From positions 1 through 37,167 of IMG/VR virus record IMGVR_UViG_3300013132_000113: a DNA stretch of 37,167 bases, one strand, 5' to 3'. Source of the stretch: a virus. The position numbers and the translations under genes were made by a program. Below, one piece after another: positions 35,949-37,167 of this stretch (positions are counted from its first letter, which is position 1; the number at the start of each line of letters is the position of its first letter). Below the pieces are notes generated by a model. It had not been told where the DNA came from. It worked only from the letters and a program-made list of their open reading frames with translations, and did no database searches.

Positions 35949-36291
35949 TTGATTTTTTAGTTTGTCTACGTTGCTGTACTACTTTATCAATATCAACATC
36001 AGAACCTTTAATGTTTATAGTAACATCGTCTGATGCTTTTTCTAACAACTCTTTGTTAGTTTCCTGCAAAGATTTAATTGTCTTATGTGCTGACTCAACT
36101 TTAATTTGAAGAATAGAAATCTCATTGTTTCTTTCATTCAAAGCTTTGAATTGGGCATCTAGTTTTTGGTCAAGATGCTTTATCTCATTCTTTAGTTTTT
36201 TATTTCTATTCCGAAGAACAATAGCCACAACAATAAATACAATTGTTAAGGATACAGAATAAGCAGAAACAAAAGCAGTAAGGGTTTCCAT
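35866..36291 (-). CDS. Membrane-anchored coiled-coil protein
   Basis: The 141-residue product has one N-terminal membrane helix (about residues 8-27), a basic stop-transfer RNRNKKLK, and a long coiled coil (about 32-90). Its low-complexity, Asn/Lys/Gly/Ser-rich tail overlaps the next gene by 83 bases. No family is recognised. It starts five bases after the stop of a 54-residue membrane protein, and the two may act together at the envelope. Confidence 0.65.
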   Translation of the reverse strand: METLTAFVSAYSVSLTIVFIVVAIVLRNRNKKLKNEIKHLDQKLDAQFKALNERNNEISILQIKVESAHKTIKSLQETNKELLEKASDDVTINIKGSDVDIDKVVQQRRQTKKSNGRSATGNNKTSKEGEGSGNNNGSIKN

Positions 36292-36296
36292 AGGGT

Positions 36297-36461
36297 TTAA
36301 TTTTTTTCTTTATAAGTTTCTATAAGGTTTAACACTATAGCAAAGATAAGAATTCCAATTACAATTCCATAATTCCAAGCCGGAAAATATCTTTCTTCTA
36401 TAAAAGAATAGACAACAACCAGCAGTGCAATCATCATAATGTATACATGAGATCTTATCAT
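36297..36461 (-). CDS. 54-residue two-span membrane protein
   Basis: The ATG at 36461 opens 54 codons to TAA at 36299-36297. The product has two hydrophobic helices (VYIMMIALLVVVYSF and GIVIGILIFAIVLNL) linked by a short charged and aromatic turn, and a charged end ETYKEKN. It lies five bases before the coiled-coil membrane protein gene. No family is recognised; a small accessory membrane gene is likely. Confidence 0.6.
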   Translation of the reverse strand: MIRSHVYIMMIALLVVVYSFIEERYFPAWNYGIVIGILIFAIVLNLIETYKEKN

Positions 36462-36526
36462 ATCACTATAATATCATTTAATCTATATCAAACTCGTTTA
36501 TAATTGGCAATAGCAAGATGTGATTT

Positions 36527-37009
36527 TCATAATGAAAGTAAAATTAACAAATCATTTGCAGTCACCGTTCCGTCACCATCGTAATCAAACCCAGTCGAAT
36601 CTCTGTAATACCATTCATCAACTTCGGGAAAGAATACCCATCCTGCATCGATTATAGAGCAGCCATCATTGCACTCCGGGAAATCATAAAATGACCATAT
36701 CACCCATACACATTCTGTCCTGGAGAAGATTGCTCCGGTTGGGTGAACTCCAGTTAACTTAACTTGGAATGCTCCTTCACAACCCTGCCAATTCCTAAGA
36801 GTATCAAGAGGTAGATTAATTCCCTCCCACTCCACTCCTTGAGTTTCCCATTTCCAAGTGAATAGCCCGTCATCGGGAGTGGTGTGATTGGTGAACTTAA
36901 AAGTGGTAAATTGACCATGTGGTTGGAAGAACGACGGCCAAGCCGGTTGAGCATCGGGATAAGATGTTCCGAACACAGAGAGGAAGGATAGGAGTAGTTC
37001 AATGTTCAT
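36527..37009 (-). CDS. Probably exported protein ending in an EF-hand/dockerin-like repeat
   Basis: The 160-residue product is rich in Trp, Phe, Cys and Asp. Its C-terminus DYDGDGTVTANDLLILLSL is a calcium-loop plus helix as in one dockerin-type I repeat, a module common in secreted proteins of marine Bacteroidota. The N-terminal hydrophobic stretch ELLLSFLSVFG is either a weak export signal or a second half-repeat helix. Local G+C is visibly higher (43-47% in two lines I counted against about 22% in a line of the replication block), so this is probably acquired DNA or a joined contig. A binding role at the virion or cell surface is speculative. Confidence 0.6.
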   Translation of the reverse strand: MNIELLLSFLSVFGTSYPDAQPAWPSFFQPHGQFTTFKFTNHTTPDDGLFTWKWETQGVEWEGINLPLDTLRNWQGCEGAFQVKLTGVHPTGAIFSRTECVWVIWSFYDFPECNDGCSIIDAGWVFFPEVDEWYYRDSTGFDYDGDGTVTANDLLILLSL

Positions 37010-37013
37010 ATTG

Positions 37014-37091
37014 TTAGCACAATAATGGTGATAGATATGCCGAAGTCAGGGTTAGCAGCGATATGACTGCGGATAGGGAGGGTGTTTTCAT
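37014..37091 (-). CDS. Possible 25-residue signal-peptide-like ORF
   Basis: The frame begins MKTPSLSAVISLLTLTSAYL and ends at TAA 37016-37014, just before the dockerin-like gene, in another frame. It looks like a signal peptide without a mature protein. It may be a leader peptide, chance, or the true start of the next protein separated by a frameshift. Confidence 0.25.
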   Translation of the reverse strand: MKTPSLSAVISLLTLTSAYLSPLLC

Positions 37092-37104
37092 CTTTAGCGA
37101 TTAG

Positions 37105-37167
37105 TTATGCGTAATTTTCAAACCACTCCTCGAATGATTCAAATTTAGCACACCTTGTTGTCTGTTC
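37105..37167 (-). CDS. C-terminal end of a minus-strand gene (partial)
   Basis: An open minus-strand frame enters from the right edge and stops at TAA 37107-37105. The 20 visible residues include FESFEEWFENYA, which looks protein-like. Too little is seen to name a family. Confidence 0.4.
   Translation of the reverse strand, partial: EQTTRCAKFESFEEWFENYA

Noticed and set aside
1-37167. tRNA genes, CRISPR arrays, insertion sequences and integrase
   Set aside because: I read the gaps on both strands and saw no cloverleaf-like sequence, spaced repeats, transposase or recombinase; gaps are mostly below 100 bases outside the intron and the convergent junction.

Overview
The window looks like part of a large double-stranded DNA tailed phage of a Bacteroidota host, most probably a crAss-like phage (order Crassvirales). 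The reasons are: a giant rightward protein with the DFDID loop of crAss-type virion RNA polymerases; a block of giant proteins facing a long leftward replication block (family B DNA polymerase, DnaB-type helicase, primase, SSB, Sak4-type ATPase, RuvC, uracil-DNA glycosylase); low G+C; and A-rich rather than Shine-Dalgarno-like sequence before many starts. TGA, TAA and one TAG all act as stops, so the standard bacterial code fits.

Left part (2-17313, plus strand). One reading frame is open from the left edge to 10753. It carries a zincin-like HEAWH motif, the RNA polymerase DFDID loop and a C-terminal Dda/RecD-like superfamily 1 helicase. An ATGA overlap leads into a 1903-residue protein with its own HEFAH zincin motif. 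These two are best read as virion proteins that enter the host with the DNA. Two overlapping small membrane or exported coiled-coil proteins follow (possible lysis or spanin-like pair), then a doubtful 34-codon ORF. Rightward and leftward transcription converge at about 17175-17345, which holds a perfect 30-base palindrome and a leftward terminator.

Middle and right (17346-36461, almost all minus strand). Two nucleotide-metabolism-like genes (MazG-like, DUF1599-like) lie beyond a strong terminator at 18109-18136. Upstream of that terminator is a tightly packed leftward replication, recombination and repair cluster. Three consecutive or near-consecutive proteins (DUF932-like, PolB, and an unknown 186-residue protein) carry beta-clamp-binding-type pentapeptides at or near their C-termini, although no clamp gene is visible; this suggests use of the host sliding clamp. 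A MoxR-type AAA+ ATPase sits beside a VWA metallopeptidase-like protein and DUF6915/DUF6878-like genes.

The most striking feature is that the VWA gene is split. Exon 1 (27620-27400) and exon 2 (26301-25323) are separated by a 1098-base group I intron (26302-27399) that encodes a LAGLIDADG homing endonuclease. P1 and P10 pairings can be drawn exactly at the junctions. Splicing joins the frame and restores an HELLH zinc-binding motif that neither exon has alone.

Right end (36462-37167). This stretch is clearly richer in G+C. It encodes a small acidic, aromatic-rich, probably exported protein ending in an EF-hand/dockerin-like repeat, and the tail of another minus-strand gene that runs off the edge. 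It is either a cargo gene of foreign origin or a contig-joining artefact.
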